Assembly (NCBI GenBank): GCA_034620365.1
Contig: JAQGEQ010000071.1
Coordinates: forward strand, 124,001-188,000
Source: Pegea sp. RAD2-039
Taxonomy: Eukaryota; Chordata; Thaliacea; Salpida; Salpidae
Direction: 5' to 3'
DNA: 64,000 bases
In this document: positions 25,692 to 39,902 of the stretch, piece after piece
How positions within the stretch are numbered: position 1 is the stretch's first letter
Layout: each line of letters opens with the position of its first letter
The notes under the pieces: model-generated
What the model saw: only the letters and a program-made list of their open reading frames with translations
Database searches by the model: none
What the model was told of the DNA's origin: nothing
Translations under genes and position numbers: made by a program

Positions 25692-26387
25692 ATTGGAAGT
25701 TTTGTTTAAAAAAAAATTGATATTTTCAGTTGAGAATAATTACTTAATAATATATTTAAAATATTTTAATGTAAAACTTCAATAAATTCATTTTGTTCAA
25801 GTGATTCAAGTGATTCTAATAGATTTTATTTGATAATTTATCTTAATTGAATTAATCGATAAAAACAATTTTAACTTCTTTCAAATATTTTCACTTTTTG
25901 GTTAATTGTTTCGTATATTGAAGTTATTTGAGATAACATTTAATGCAAAAGTGTTTTTTTCTGAGTCACATCTGTTTCTACAGATTACTAAGACTATAAA
26001 TTGAAAGATTTATTTTTTTAGGAATTTTGCTCAAAAAATTCCTTGCAATTCTACCTTGCTAGATTAAACAGTCAAAAAAATTTTCAATTGCGTTTATCTA
26101 ACTAATTCATCTAATCTTTTCTAAAATCAATTTCAATTCAGTCTCCTACAAAACAAATAGATTTGATGTAAAAGCGATTTTAACTTTTAGTATAAATAAA
26201 TTGCTTAATGTTCTAAAGTTTATCTTTTGCAAATATTCTGATATTGATGCTTCACCTATTTGTTAAACTTTTGTTAGACTTTCTTATACCACCAAATTGT
26301 TAAAAATAAACTAATATCAATTTGGAGAAGGAAATAGTTTTCCTACTAAACTTGTTAAGTAATCAAATTATATAATCACTTTTATGT

Positions 26388-26858
26388 ATATCTTATTTTT
26401 AAAATTATTCACAATCTAATTGACATTCAGTTTGATGATTTCTTTTCTATTAGTCCTTCCTTCAAGTTAAATCAGCTCAGACGGCACACATTACACCTTA
26501 ATAAGCCTATATCACCTAGTACATTGGTCAGAGCAAATTTTTTCTCATACCGTACAATTAGTACATGGAATCAGCTGCCACCAGACATTGCCATGTCAAA
26601 GTCGTTCGCGTTGTTCAAGCAGAAGTTGAACCTTTATAATATTATCATTTCTAAACTGTGATTTTTCTTTCTTATATTATTAAGATTCCATGTAATTGTT
26701 CACTGTTATATACTTTGAGTGATATCGAAATACCACGTGTTACATCTTTTACTTTCTATATTTTTGGCTAAATAGAAGTTATTTGTGAGAATGTGTATTA
26801 GCGAGAGGTACTCTCTTCAGGTACCCTCCTTCGCATTTATTGAAATAAATAAATAAAC
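26388..26858 (+). mobile_element. CR1/L2-like LINE 3' end (copy A), intact C-terminal frame
   Basis: 5'-truncated non-LTR retrotransposon. An open frame to the TGA near 26660 encodes the very C-terminus after the reverse transcriptase: LQ-type arginine block NQLRRHTLHLNKP, then SYRTISTWNQLP and SKSFALFKQKLN, a pattern usual at the end of CR1/Jockey/L2 ORF2. A roughly 190-nt 3' UTR follows, with a 5-bp stem-loop (26807-26825), CCCTCCTTCGC and an AATAAATAAATAA tail. It is highly similar to copy D, with which it shares the UTR. No frame-breaking stop is seen in the retained part, suggesting a fairly recent insertion. Confidence 0.85.
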
Positions 26859-28270
26859 TTCTTGAAATTGTATTTAATAGCAAAATATTTTCTTCAATCT
26901 TTCTACTTTATAGAATAATAAAAGTTTTTCTCTTTAAAAATATTTGATAGTTTCTCTAGCGTTTACCGGTATAAGTTTATAAATCGATAATATTTATTTC
27001 AAAAGACAATTTCTTATCTAATAAACTTTGTGAAAATAAAATTGTGGTAATAAACGCGGTAATAACATGTTTATGTAAAAAGTCCTCATATTGACTAAAC
27101 AAGTTTATCTACTTTGGAGCTTTTATAGCTTTAGAGAATTATGATTCTATAGAAAAAGATTTAATTGTAACATTACGGATTACAAAGATTTCTCCAAATT
27201 TAGAACAATCGCAAATACTGCTTTATGATTACAATCAACCCAAAAAATAGAAGTTACATTTGTTAAATGTCTTTTCAAAATGCAGCTCCCAGTAAAAGCC
27301 AACTAGTCTACGTTGATGATTGGCTTTAAAATGTCTTCTTATGATCAAAGGGTTTTTATAGCTCATGATAAGAAACGGATCCAAGGAGTCAATTGGAATA
27401 ATCACCAAATAATTTCTTATTTAATCGATAATTAAAAGGTAGATTAATTTAATAATACTAGATTGCCAATTTTATCTTTAAAATGATCAACATTGCTTAA
27501 AAGCTTTTAATCATTTAACTTTCAATTATTTACAAAAAAAAAAGAATAATTAACAACAATTACTAAGATACTTTTGGATTCCAATCTTTTCTTTTTATCT
27601 ATTTACATTTTTTAAGTTTGAAGTTCAAATCATGATTGAATGTATTATTTTGAAAAAGTTTGAATATTTTAGTTTTTGTTTAAAATAAATATATTTTTTG
27701 AAATCTTTACAAACTTTGTTTGCTTTTTAAGTTTAATACAATTTTTTAAACTTTTGATAAGTTTTGATAAAAATATCTCAAATATTTTTAAACTATTCCT
27801 GCAAATCCAGAAGACATTTATTTCAGATAATTTTAATTTTGTCGACAAGCGTAATTCAAGTTCTTTACAATAATAATAAATCTGATTAAATCAATTAAGA
27901 ATTGAATGAGTTACAAAAACTTGATTACTTGAAATAAACTTGCACAGAATCAAACATTGAATCATTAACCATAAACTAACAAATAGAAAAAGAAGATTGG
28001 AGGTTTGTAGGGAATAATTACTACATCAAATTTACAACATCTAATCAATAACACGATCTCAAAGATAAAAGAAACACATCGACACTAGAATTGTTCAAAC
28101 CTAACAAAGTGATTCCAAAATAATCAAATTGTTTGAAAGTAAAACTGTCAATCGAAATTGTTGACTTTTTTTTGACGAGTTCAATTTAGAAAGAGAAATT
28201 ACAAAAAATGTCATCGCAAATAGCATGACAAAAAACTTTATACACAAAACTTCTACCAAAACACAAATGA

Positions 28271-28276
28271 TTTATT
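28271..28276 (-). terminator. Poly(A) signal AATAAA for CAMTA
   Basis: TTTATT on the plus strand, read as AATAAA on the minus strand, 309 nt beyond the CAMTA stop. Confidence 0.4.
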
Positions 28277-28584
28277 GATGTAATTACTTCTATTTTCTAA
28301 CTACTTTTTCACAGTCATTTGTATAGATTAACAGCTTTTTTCCTGCAACCTGTAAATAGATTTTCATTTTGAAATAATTATTTGAATATAATAATAAATC
28401 TATATTCAACAATCTAAAATTCTTCTTAAATGTCTCAATATTTCTACTTGATATTTAATTTGAAAAAATTACCACAAGAAGTATTGGGCTTATTCGTCAT
28501 AAGCCAGATTTAGATTTTGTAATTTAAACTCTTAAAATGATGAGTTAATAGAAATTACTTGGTATTAAGTAATCATTAAAAGCT

Positions 28585-31500
28585 TTAATTAAATTTCATT
28601 TCTACAACCAACCTATATCTACATCTTCTTAAAAATCTCTGAATTTTTCTTGCAGCTTGATTTTGTTGTTTTTTTGCCAAACATAATCTACTAAAGTACA
28701 AAAGTAAGTGGTAAAAAGCAAGAGAGAGAGTGATGAAAGTGAAGTTGAAGTCGTGAGTATCTTCCACACAATTAAAGTTGATGAAAGTAGAAAAAATCGA
28801 TAGCTTCAAAAACTAACATTGAAACATGAAGTGAAAAATTGGTCAGAGACTTTTTACGACTAATTTACAGACAAATACATGAGGATAACTAATGAGAGTA
28901 AATTACATTTACATAAAACATTCATTAATCAAATGAAGTTGACATTTCTAGAAAATCAAGAAAACTTACCTGATATTATTTAGATACTTTCCAGTCGATT
29001 TATAGTTTCGGTAAGAAGATTGGATCAAGATCGCAGCATGTCGACTGCGTTGGAATCTTTTTTGTTCTTGATATGAACGAAATTTACTTTGAATAAGAAC
29101 AGCCGCCTCATTCATCCTCTTCACCGCCTTGAACTACAATTTGAGAAGAAAAATTTTTAACATCAAAACCAAAAATAAACTAATTCATCAAATGAATATA
29201 AAAAAAATCTTTTTCATTTTTGATTTAAAAAAAACTTTGAGGGGATTTAGAACATTATATAAGTTTTCTGGAAGAGGGAATGGAATCTAATCAGTTGATA
29301 AAATATCTTAAAAGCTTTTTACAGTTTCCATAATGAATAGCTTTTAAGTTAATCAAACAACTAACTTCAGTGTACTTGCTGTAACAGTATTTAATGATCA
29401 AAGATTCTCTATCATCTCCACCAGAATCCATCTGATGCTGAGCAACAATGATGAAGATTTGATCTCAATTGAGACTTGTGACAAAAACAAAATTTAATTA
29501 CTGAGTGAAGACGTTGAAGAAAAGTCTCAGATGCTGCTAATAGATGAGTTTTTTCATTATCAGTAAGACATAAAGCTTGAAGATCCAAGAAACGTGGAGC
29601 GAGATGATTGTTGGGAGGTGGTAAAAGAACAAAATTGATCCAATCAGCTCTGTTTGAAGATTCTAAAACTTTTGGTTGAATTAATTGAAAGCAAATTTGT
29701 ATTTGTCTCAAACCAGAATCAGGAAAAGACATTTTAGTCTCAGAAGCTCGGATTACTTGTTCAGCTAGATCAGCAAGATTTCTATTATCTGAAAATAAAT
29801 GATTCTGGTTTCATTTTGATGTGATAAAATTGAAAAAATTTAAAAGATAAAAGTCTGTGAAAAAATCAAATTTATTTTAAACTAATTATTATTGATGAGT
29901 AATTTACAAAAATTGGTTTATTTTGATCAAACATAAGCCGGTGTTTTAATCAATTAGAAGCTGTGATATAGCAGAGTCAGTACCACTAAGTGACTTAGGC
30001 TTCAAGTCTAATACTCATATGTATTTATAGAACTAATTTAAAGGTAAGTAATTAAAGATTTATAGTTTATCAATTTTTGTGCAACTTTTAATTCCAAAGA
30101 AAAGTTAAAATCGAATCACAAATGTTTATAAAAATGCTGAAAGTTTTACTTCAAAATGTTTCAATTTATTTAAAAAATTTTATTTAAATATTCACCATAA
30201 TAGATTGTGCCAAAAAACATGAAAAAACATTTTGTTGAATTTATAAAACAAGATTTTAAGGTAGAAAAAAAATGAAACTTTTTTCAACATCAATAAAAAC
30301 TAAGATAAATAATCATATGACACTCGGAACACTAGTTTCAAATAAAACCAAGTATTTCAAATTTATAATAAAAAGATTTTTAGGTTTAAAAACAAGTGTT
30401 GGGTTTGACAAAGTCAATAAAACTGACGCTTCAACGAAACTTACCATTAATCAAATCATTGAAAGGAAAGTGACAATTGTTGGTTGTATGTTTGATGTCG
30501 TCCATCATCATCTAAACAGATGAAAACAATGAAATGACATATTTGATGATTATGTCATCAAAAATATCTGAAGATGAAAATAAACAAACCTGAGAAGGCT
30601 GTAAAGTCCCTTCGTAATCTGTTAATGAAAGATCGTTGTCTGTGGACATTGAAAACTCCCCGGAATCCTGACTTGATGTTTCTGTAGCAAATAAAACAAC
30701 AAATAAAGGAGCTGGATTGAGAAATGGAGCCAATTCACCGAAAGAAGTTCCGTCGTCTCGGATTAGAGGTGTTCTTGGTAAAGATGTCAACCTAGAAAGA
30801 TTAGAAACTAAAATTCAATTTTCATAAAACAAAAAAAGACCACTAACCGGTCGGCAATATGTTGGTGACCATTAGCTGCAGCGATCCCGGCCGCAGTACG
30901 TCCAATGACATCAGTGGTGTCGACCTGACCATTCCATTGCCACAGCATTTCAGCACAATCTAAAAAACCAGCCCCACTTGCCCACATCTGCGGGCAGACC
31001 CATTTATACACACTTGTCATATTCAAGATTAACAAAAAGATTTTAAATCAGTTTAGAGCAACAGAAGTTTCAATTCACAAATACTTACTAGAGGTGTTTG
31101 ATTGAAAATGTCCATTCTTGTTGGGTTGCATTGATTTTCTAAAAAGTAATTACTTCCATCAAACCTGTAGAAAAAGGTGAATTTTATTAGCCTGTCTGCT
31201 AAACAAATTTCAAATCTACTAAAACCGCAGATATAAGAGGCAAAACCAAGATTTGATTATTTAAGTCATCTAATATCTTTGTGATCTTACCTAAGTGGTA
31301 GAATTATCATAAAACAATTACTTCAGTTTTATTTTTGAAGTATTTCCAACAAGTTGGAATTTTATTACTATGTAATATCCTTTTTTATTTTCCAAGAAAA
31401 GAAAATGGCTAAAAGATGAGAAGTAAAAAAGAATTTGAAGAAACTGATTGAAAAGATTAAAATTATTTGATAACTTGAGAAGAAATATTTTAATAATATA

Positions 31501-34500
31501 AATATGACTTTTGTAGGTTAAAGTTCAAATGAATGTCACAGATTTGAAAGAGGTTTGAAAATTGTATTTTTGAAATGCAGCTTGAGAAATTGATTTAAAA
31601 TTTAGACTTGGGAAGTTGTTACAAAATCAAATAATGATGAAAAGTCAGTTAGGAAATTTGTTACTTTTAATTTATTGCAGATGTAATATATTTGCTACTT
31701 TATTGAAGTTTTACAAAAAATGATAAATTAAATAGCGAAAAAAATTGATTAAATTTAACGAACTGAAAAATCTACCTCTAGACATATAACAGCAAACAGA
31801 GGTAAGATTTAATTTATTTCAACTTTAATAAATACAATAGAAGGATTTCAATTTGTTTTAAATAATTCTAAAAATATACAAATATTTTTTTATGAAAACA
31901 ACTTTTGAATTTGAGAATTTTAATTATTTTAGTAGTTCAAAGAATCAACCAAATTTGTTTGTCTAAAATCCAAAAACAGTTTTTTTTTTTACTTTCTTAA
32001 ACTTTTGAAATCTTACAACAATAGAAGGCAAGTTTATATTTGAACAAAAAGTTCTGAAAACAAAAACCTATAAAAAAACCACAAAAAAAAACTGTTGTAA
32101 AAAATACTCTAAAGTTGACACATTTTCAAATGTCATCTTATTTTTTAGTAGGTTAAACTGATGACAAAAAAGTTTAAAGAAATTGACAAGTGAATTTTCG
32201 GGTTAACAAAATATCTGAGAAGAAATCTAATTGCTAAAAGTAAAATATCAAATGAAAGATACTTAAATTCATCTATATGCAAATATTTGTAGACAAGCAA
32301 TTGATAAAACGATATTCACCACAACTGTTGAACTAGTTGAATTAACTTGATGTAACCGAGACCACATGCTATATGAATGAGTGAAGTCTGATTAGATGAT
32401 GAGAGATTATCCTGAAATTTAATTGATGAGGATTAAAAATTTAGTTCAAAAAATTTGATTTAGAATTGAACCAAATTAGATATCTTAATTAAACAAATAA
32501 AAATAAAGATTCTTTTTAAGATTTTATAAAAGTTTAGATAACTTTTAAGTTTAAAAAAATTATATAAAAATATTATGAAGCTTTTAAACTGTCAAAGAAT
32601 CAATGAATGTTTACTCTATAGAAATGACAAGTAGACAAATATGATAGGCATGTTGTAAAGATTTATCTGAAGTCTGATATTCATCACACTTGTCATCAGC
32701 TAAAATTGTCAAAACTTTTTAGATTTGAAGGAGAACTAAACTTTTTAAAAATATATTAATGAAGATCAGTATGATAAAATGATGCAAAAGATACTTTAAA
32801 ACAAACAAGAGTCATTGAGAAAAATAGTTTCATACCACGTGACCTACAAGGGAAAGAAGATATTTAAAGCAACAAAACATTCTGTTACTGATGGAAACTA
32901 AAAAAAGACAATTTTATTTGAACTGAAAATAATATTGACCAAAATATCAGAGTTGTAATGTCGATTTTCGGAAACCAATTTATTGATTCGACAACATAAG
33001 AGTAACATTTGTTGTTGAATAATGTCGTCGACTGATGTTGAGCAACTTGCACCACCATCTGCACATGAAGATATTTTAATAAAATCAAATCATTTGAAAA
33101 GATTTTGGGGAAAATAGTTTGGATTGAAATGACAGCAAGTTAGATTTTGTAAGTTATTTCTCACAAAGTTATTTTTGTTGATTATGAAATTATAGCCTCC
33201 TTATCCGATGATACAAAGTGAAGTTATCGATTACTTCACATAAATATCAGTCGTTTCAAATTCTCACAACTTTCATACTTGTAGCTTGAAACAATCCATT
33301 TGAATCACATCTGTTATTCACATGATTACTTCCAAACGAGTTTAATCTGTTCTCAACACTCTCTAATCTCTCCAAGATTGATAACTTAAACTCATTATCT
33401 ATAAGTAAAACAATTGAAGTGAAAGAGATTGTTTATTGGGATTAATAGAAGATAACAAGATGATGCAAACAAACCTTTTAACATTAACCATTGAGATGAA
33501 ATATCTCTGTAAGGAGACGGCAGTGGTTTGTATTCAAAACTGACTTTACGTGAAACGATGAAACCATTATATGTGACATGAAGATCTACACTACCAGCAA
33601 CATGACCTTCACAGTACGAAGTTGGTTGGTAATTAGTAGTTACAGATGTTGGTCACCTGGACAGTAACAACGAAGGACCCCGTTTTGTAGTTTCATCGCT
33701 TCAACAATGGTTTGATCAAAGACACATTTGTAGTTTCCTGAGCGCGTCCAATTACCAATTAATAAAACTTTGATCCCGCCCTTGATATAAGAAGCAGATT
33801 AGTACAAAGAGTATCACTTAAACGAAGAGATGGTCATGAAGAAGGTTGGTTTACTTCAGTATATGCCCAGTCTGGGGAATAGTCGGAGATATCGATCATC
33901 TCATCAAGCTGATCGTGACAAGTGACATCTTCAAATGTTGCAGCGTTGTTCAAACACGATTCTGTCAATTTTATAAGAAGTTGATGACCGACATCTAAAG
34001 ATCACTATATGAAGATCACTAACCAAATCCCAACAGATCCCAATCGTCATTTGTTGATGAGTTGCTTGAATTAGGCAACACCTGTGACAAAATTGTATTT
34101 CAACATCAAGTAGAAAGACACAAAATCTCAAATCGTTTGGTTTTGACGATATAGAAGTAGATTTTGATCAAGGACAAACTTCCATGTAAACTAACGAACA
34201 TCTAATTGATAATATCGAGGTTTTTTGATCCGCTTTAAGTAGATTTTAATTCTTTGTACAATTCAAGAACTCTCAGTAACTTTCAACAGTCTACACCTAT
34301 TCTTACTTCAATTTTACAGAGAAAATCGATTTTTAAATGAAAGGCATCAAATTATAAGATAAAAACAAATGAAGACCCTGGCAAAGATGAATAATATCAA
34401 TTGTAAGTACATCACAAACGACAAAAATGATTTAAAAAGAACAAAAACAAACAAGTTTATTGGTTTTAGATTGTTGTTGAGTTTGTTTTTTTTTTGGAAC

Positions 34501-37500
34501 AAATTTTATGATGAGCTTTAAAAATTTATTATCAATAAAACTTGAAATGAGAAAAGACTTGAGCTTGTTGTAAAGTTTTTACAAAAACTTCTATTTAAGT
34601 TCTTAATCAAATTTGACTTAAACTAGAAAGTAATTAGAAAGAAAAAGGTTGAAGGGAATTTTGATTGAAGTTACAGAGATCTTAAAAAAGTACCTGGTTG
34701 AAAATCGTGTCTCCATTTAATAAAGAAGAGCTGAGATCTGTTGATGCAGAAATATCTTCAATATCAAACAAAGTTTCAGATGCAAAGGGTGTGTGATCTC
34801 CAATCAACTTCGACTTTGCCTCTGTTGATTAAATTACTATTTTTAACATTTTATCATTTCCTTTTCATTGGGGAAATTAATTCAATAAAGATGAAACGTT
34901 TGACGATCTACAAAATTTGTAGAAATTTTACCACAAAGTTACTTGAGTATTGCAAAGTTGAATATAAAGAGAGAAAATTGATTTTGCAAATTAAATTTGA
35001 TTCAACTAAAAGCTTTTTTTTTATTTAAACATTCTGTCAGTTTTGTTTTATAAAAAAATGTGAGTTTATTTTGAAAACATCTTATTCTAATAAAAAAGAA
35101 ATAATTTAATAAAATCATCAAATAAAATTTGATTTTCTTCAACCGGGTCAGATTCTTTAACAGCCAATCTTATATTGATCTAATTTATCAGAAAAGAGAC
35201 CTTTATGTTGTAATTGCTATTTATAAATAATGAATTATGTGAAATAATCAACTTGAGTAAAATATTGAAACATTTCAAAGGAAATAGTATTCAATTACCT
35301 CTTTAATTTCTACAAATATGACTTAACACTAATAAATTACTACTACAGGAAGCAGTATATATCTCTTAGCGACAAATTCAATTAGATATTGGATAAATTC
35401 AAGTCTGAGTCACCCTGTGCAAATATAATATCGTCCAATCAAAATCGATTATCTATCATTTATCATTAAGCTGAGGCGAGTGGCTACTAGGAAGTTTTAC
35501 GATTTACCTTCAAGATCAAGCCTAGATGAAGTAGTCTCCACCAAATTCTGCTGCTGCTGCTGGATATTTGACCTACTGTTGCTGATGAGATTATTCACAG
35601 CATTAGTTGTTTCTACATCAGATTCAATCTTATCTTCAACCAGTTTATTGTGGTTGGAGTTGTTCAACACGACATCATCGTTGCTAAGAAAGGTTTGAAG
35701 GTTGCTATCAGGTGCTAGTTTGCTGATTGGTTGGTATGACGTCATTAAATCACTGGTGTTCATCAAACCATTTGTGGTTGGAGTTGATGACATCAATATG
35801 TTTTGGCCTTTGTTTAAAACTATTGTAGATGCTTCAGTGTCATTGAGGCTCGGTGGTTGGGTCACCAAAGGTACTGATACAACTTCTAGAGGTTGGATGT
35901 TTGTCACACATATTTGATCTGTTAGTAGGGTAAGGCTTGGTTGGCTGCTTGTTGTTGAACCATCAATTAGCTTGAATGGTAGCAACTTTCCACTATTGGG
36001 TATTTTTGGTTGAATATACCTGCAGATGAAGTGAGTGAATATCAGATGAAGTTAGTGAAGCATATCAATTTGTGATTTTGATATCAAGTGTAGACAAATA
36101 TGTTCAAGCTAAATATGATCACAAGTGAATAAATTAAACGAAATAAATCAAAGTTTTATCAGATAATCAATAAAAGTATCAACTAACAAATTTCGAGTCA
36201 ATTTAACACAAAATACTTTTGAAAATATGAAAAAGTTGAAAGTTTTCACAAATTTACAAATAAAACTTGAAATCTAAATTTAGATGACAAAGTGATAAGA
36301 AGTTAGTGAGTGTAAATCTGAAGCTTTTAAAGAAATAAAACTTCTTCATTTTGTCATTTTTAAATATTCATAAATTCAATTTTTTTTAAACCAGCAGCAA
36401 TTTATTGGCAAACGCCATTTTTGCTAGCTGCTTTTATTGATCGTACCTGGCATGCTTAAAAGCATTACTAAACTTCAATCAAAAAGCAAAATTTATTAGC
36501 AAGAATACAAAGAAGATAATAGAAAGATGAAATACGACAGAAGCAGATACACAAACAAGATTTGCTGAAAATGATTTATTCACCCGTTTCTGTTTACTGG
36601 ACGATGAGGTGCTTTTGAGTCTCTTTCAGAAAAATGTTGTTCCAACAAGTAACTTACAATAATCTCCTTGCCTTTTTGTGTCTAAAATTCAAAGTAAATA
36701 AGGTTTGTAAGTAGGAAGTTCATTAAAAGACCTTTGGAGTAGAAAGATATATTGGGTAAATGTAAAACTAGATGTAAAAGTGATCTAATAAATCATAAGT
36801 GCTCACCAGAGAACAACTGTTTTGTCTTGGCCATGGCATTTGTGAGACTGCATCAAAATAAGATTACAAATTGAAATTAATCAAGTATTTTTCTTATGAA
36901 GCTATTTTTATTATTTAAAGTCAAATTTGTTACAAAAATTTATATTTAAGTTTATATAAATAATTTTAAAATAGAAAAAATTATTTAAAGACATAAATAG
37001 ATGATGAATATGTGAAGGCGTACACATAGGAAGAAGCTGGACATAGATTTCTTCTCTGCTCAAATCACGCCACTGATTACAATGTCGATTGAGACAAAAG
37101 TCTCTAACCACGTGATTATCATCTTCCAAGTAAGGATAATTGAGATAATGAACCAATACTATATCAGGATTCTATAAAGTTAACAGCGTTAAAAGGTTGT
37201 TGCACAAAATCAATTGTTGCTTCGACAAGAACAGCTTCAGTTTTGAGAAAAAAAAAATTGTGATTTATTTGGTTTTAATCACGCTAATTAAAGAGAATTG
37301 GAAACTACAGACAAAAAATTATAACAAAAGTAAAATTCAAACTTGATTTAAATTATCAATATATTTAAACATTAATTGTTGAAAAAATATCTTGAATTGT
37401 TCATCTAAGTCACCTGCAGTAGCCAGTAAGATCTTCTATGAAAAGTTGGAAGGATATCCGAATGTACATAAGTAGCTGTGATATACGGAACACCACCAAT

Positions 37501-39902
37501 CTAACCACAAAATAATTGATTGTTAAAAAGTTGATATGAAATAATTTGTCACAAATTTGTATTTAGTATTTACATGATTTGACTGTTTAAAAACTCTATT
37601 GTTTGATGAAACTTCATCTGAGTCAGAAGAACTTGGTACAAAAATAGGTTGAGTCAGCAAACGTTAAATTTAAATCTATTCCAAATATTTTTTACAACTT
37701 AAACTTCAGGTCAATTCATTTTGATAGCAGGGAAATGGTTAAAACAAAAAAAAGGATTATTTATAAAACAAATAAATAAGTTTGTATAGAATTTTATAAA
37801 GACCACAGAATCAATTGGTTGTTTACACAGCTATTAAAAAGTGGAATGAATAAACCTTTTAGTCGTGATCTTATAACAGATTTATGCTTAAGTACATAAA
37901 AATGTTTTTTTCTGAGAAATCTCTTTAGTTGCCTAGTAAATCAAACATAAGCCAGCTAATAGAACAACCACTGAAAAAGTTTATTAAAAATTTGTGGAAG
38001 AATTTTTAATGTTAATTTCAAACTAAAAATTCTAAAAATTTTTTGTTATGTAGTAACTATTTATAAAAATAGTTTTAAATTTCATCTTAATGGTTGGAAA
38101 TAGTTGAATGATTCGTGTAAATGGTATTTTAGTATTTTATTTATAAAAACATATATATAACTTTGAAGCACTACTAAAATTATAAATAAATATTCCAAGT
38201 TTACAAACAAAACAAAGTTACAAAAGGATAGGGTCAATAAGCACTAAACTTATTTGTATTTGTTCCAGGCTAAAATGATTTCAGAAAATTTTCTGAAAAT
38301 AGTTTAACTAAATATTTAATAACACATCTAAATAATAGAAGAATTAAAGTTTGTTATTCATTTTAGTACTAAGTGTTTAAAACTATATAAGTGAAAATCT
38401 AGCACTAACATTTTCTTCAAAATTCTAAAGATTTTCTGAAATATATGGCTTTTAAAACAATTTTTGTTGAAATCATCAGAAAACTAGTAAATAAAAATAT
38501 TCTTATTTATAAAAATACTTTTATTTATTTACTTTCAATTTCATGCGATCTTCTCTTAAGAACTTTGACTTTCTTTTTGTTTTCCAAGTATATTTATCTT
38601 GTCTATATTTAACTTCTTTTCTATTAAATAAGAAGACAAGTCCATTTTCAGGTCTAAAAAAATAAAAAAATAGTTTTACACCTAAATATAGTATTGGTTG
38701 TAATCTTTATAATTTTGTAGGAACTTAGACACCTAAAGCACTAACACCAAAAAAACAAAATGAGTTTAGTGCTTTTTCTAAAATATAGAACACATTAACA
38801 AATTTTTTAGATGATAAAGAAAATTTTAATTATTCCATTTTGTAAGAATAATCACTAAACTAATGATAAATAAAATTTAAATTATAATTCATGATTTAAA
38901 TTATAATGATCTAATTTGTGAGAATGTGTGTTAGCAAGAGGTGCTCTCTTTAGGCACCCTCCTTCACATTTATTGTAATAAATAAATAATTTTTAATAAC
39001 TTAATTTTTAAATGGTATCTTTTTAAATTATTCAAAATTAAGTTTTAAGCAATTTTTAAAATTTTAAAAAGTAAAATTAATCAGATAAATAAACAACTTA
39101 AAAAATTTAAGTAAAATAAAACTTAATATTTATCATTCATAAAAAACTAATTATATTTTATTAATGATGATGACAAATATATAAACAAATAATGATTTTT
39201 GATTTAGAATTAACTTAGTTAATAAAATTTTCTTAAAATCAGATTTTATAAATGTAATCCATACAAAAGTAATAAGAAGAATAAGCTTAATATGAATAAG
39301 TACTTAATTTTTTTGTTATAACCAAAGTCAAAATTGTTGAAACCAACTTCAAATAATTGTTAAGCAAGATCATCAATAAAGTTTAAATGATAGAAAATTT
39401 ATAATATTATATACTTTGTAAAGTACTTTATTTTAGAATATTTCATACATTATGTTATAGGTTAAATTTAAATTTTTAGATCATTAATTTAAGTATACAA
39501 ATTACTATCAACAATTTACTCAAAAACTCTGTTGATTGAAAAATTAAGTAAAAATGATCTATAAACAACTTTAAAGTAAATAAAAAACATTCTTCTGTTA
39601 AGCCTATTTGCTTTATAAGGTTTACAAGTATTAATGATAATCAATAAATCAAAAATAAATAAAATAAATAAACTAAAGAAATGCTTAAAAAAACTTCAAT
39701 CATAATAATAGTAATATCAATTACAAAATATAGTTTACTTCTGAACTCGAATTCTAGTAAACCATTCAGAATGCTTTTCATTAGCAACAAGAATAGCTGC
39801 TATTTCTTCATTTGTAAGCCAAGTAAATTTTCTTTTAGGAAAAGAACTTACACATGGTAGCTTACTCTTCAAGGTGGCAATATGCTCAACTTTTTCATTC
39901 AT
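28585..39902 (-). CDS. CAMTA: CAMTA, calmodulin-binding transcription activator, 25-exon model, 1045 aa
   Basis: Minus-strand exons in order: 39902-39739, 38653-38533, 37500-37414, 37171-37024, 36847-36807, 36681-36658, 36622-36584, 36454-36447, 36019-35508, 34821-34694, 34081-34024, 33961-33855, 33780-33657, 33606-33475, 33398-33279, 33058-32940, 32411-32320, 31164-31089, 30987-30848, 30791-30590, 30511-30445, 29788-29502, 29437-29366, 29133-28970, 28690-28585. Total 3138 nt, in frame. CG-1 DNA-binding domain, residues about 15-175 (FTWLTNEEIAAIL; FNRKEVKYRQDKYTWK; ILPTFHRRSYWLLQNPDIVL). TIG domain about 470-560 (DYSPDWAYTEGGIKVLLIG). Ankyrin repeats about 605-750. IQ calmodulin-binding motifs about 990-1045 (EAAVLIQSKFRSY; AAILIQSSYRNY; AARKIQRFLRRCRYR). 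The variable 36658-36447 trio is least sure. Shorter than human CAMTA1/2. Start chosen at MNEKVEHIA; an in-frame ATG at 39971 is possible. The gene acts as a nuclear, calcium-responsive regulator in other animals. Confidence 0.92.
38914..38990 (+). mobile_element. LINE 3' tail (copy B) inside CAMTA intron 1, antisense
   Basis: About 77 bases match the LINE 3' UTR end: TTTGTGAGAATGTG, the stem-loop GGTGC-loop-GCACC (38940-38958), CCCTCCTTCACATTTATTG and an AATAAATAAATAA tail. The element is opposite in orientation to CAMTA. Confidence 0.8.

Larger units (their letters stand above)
25692..28584. other. Intergenic between converging XRCC6 and CAMTA
   Basis: AT-rich. It holds a LINE 3' fragment (26388-26858) and the presumed CAMTA 3' UTR on the minus strand (28271-28584). 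No other gene supported. Confidence 0.5.

Noticed and set aside
30272-30523. 83-codon plus-strand frame
   Set aside because: Antisense to a CAMTA exon (30445-30511) and intronic sequence.
33931-34131. 66-codon minus-strand frame in CAMTA
   Set aside because: Spans two true exons and an intron in the wrong frame; the spliced frame reproduces the segment before the TIG domain.
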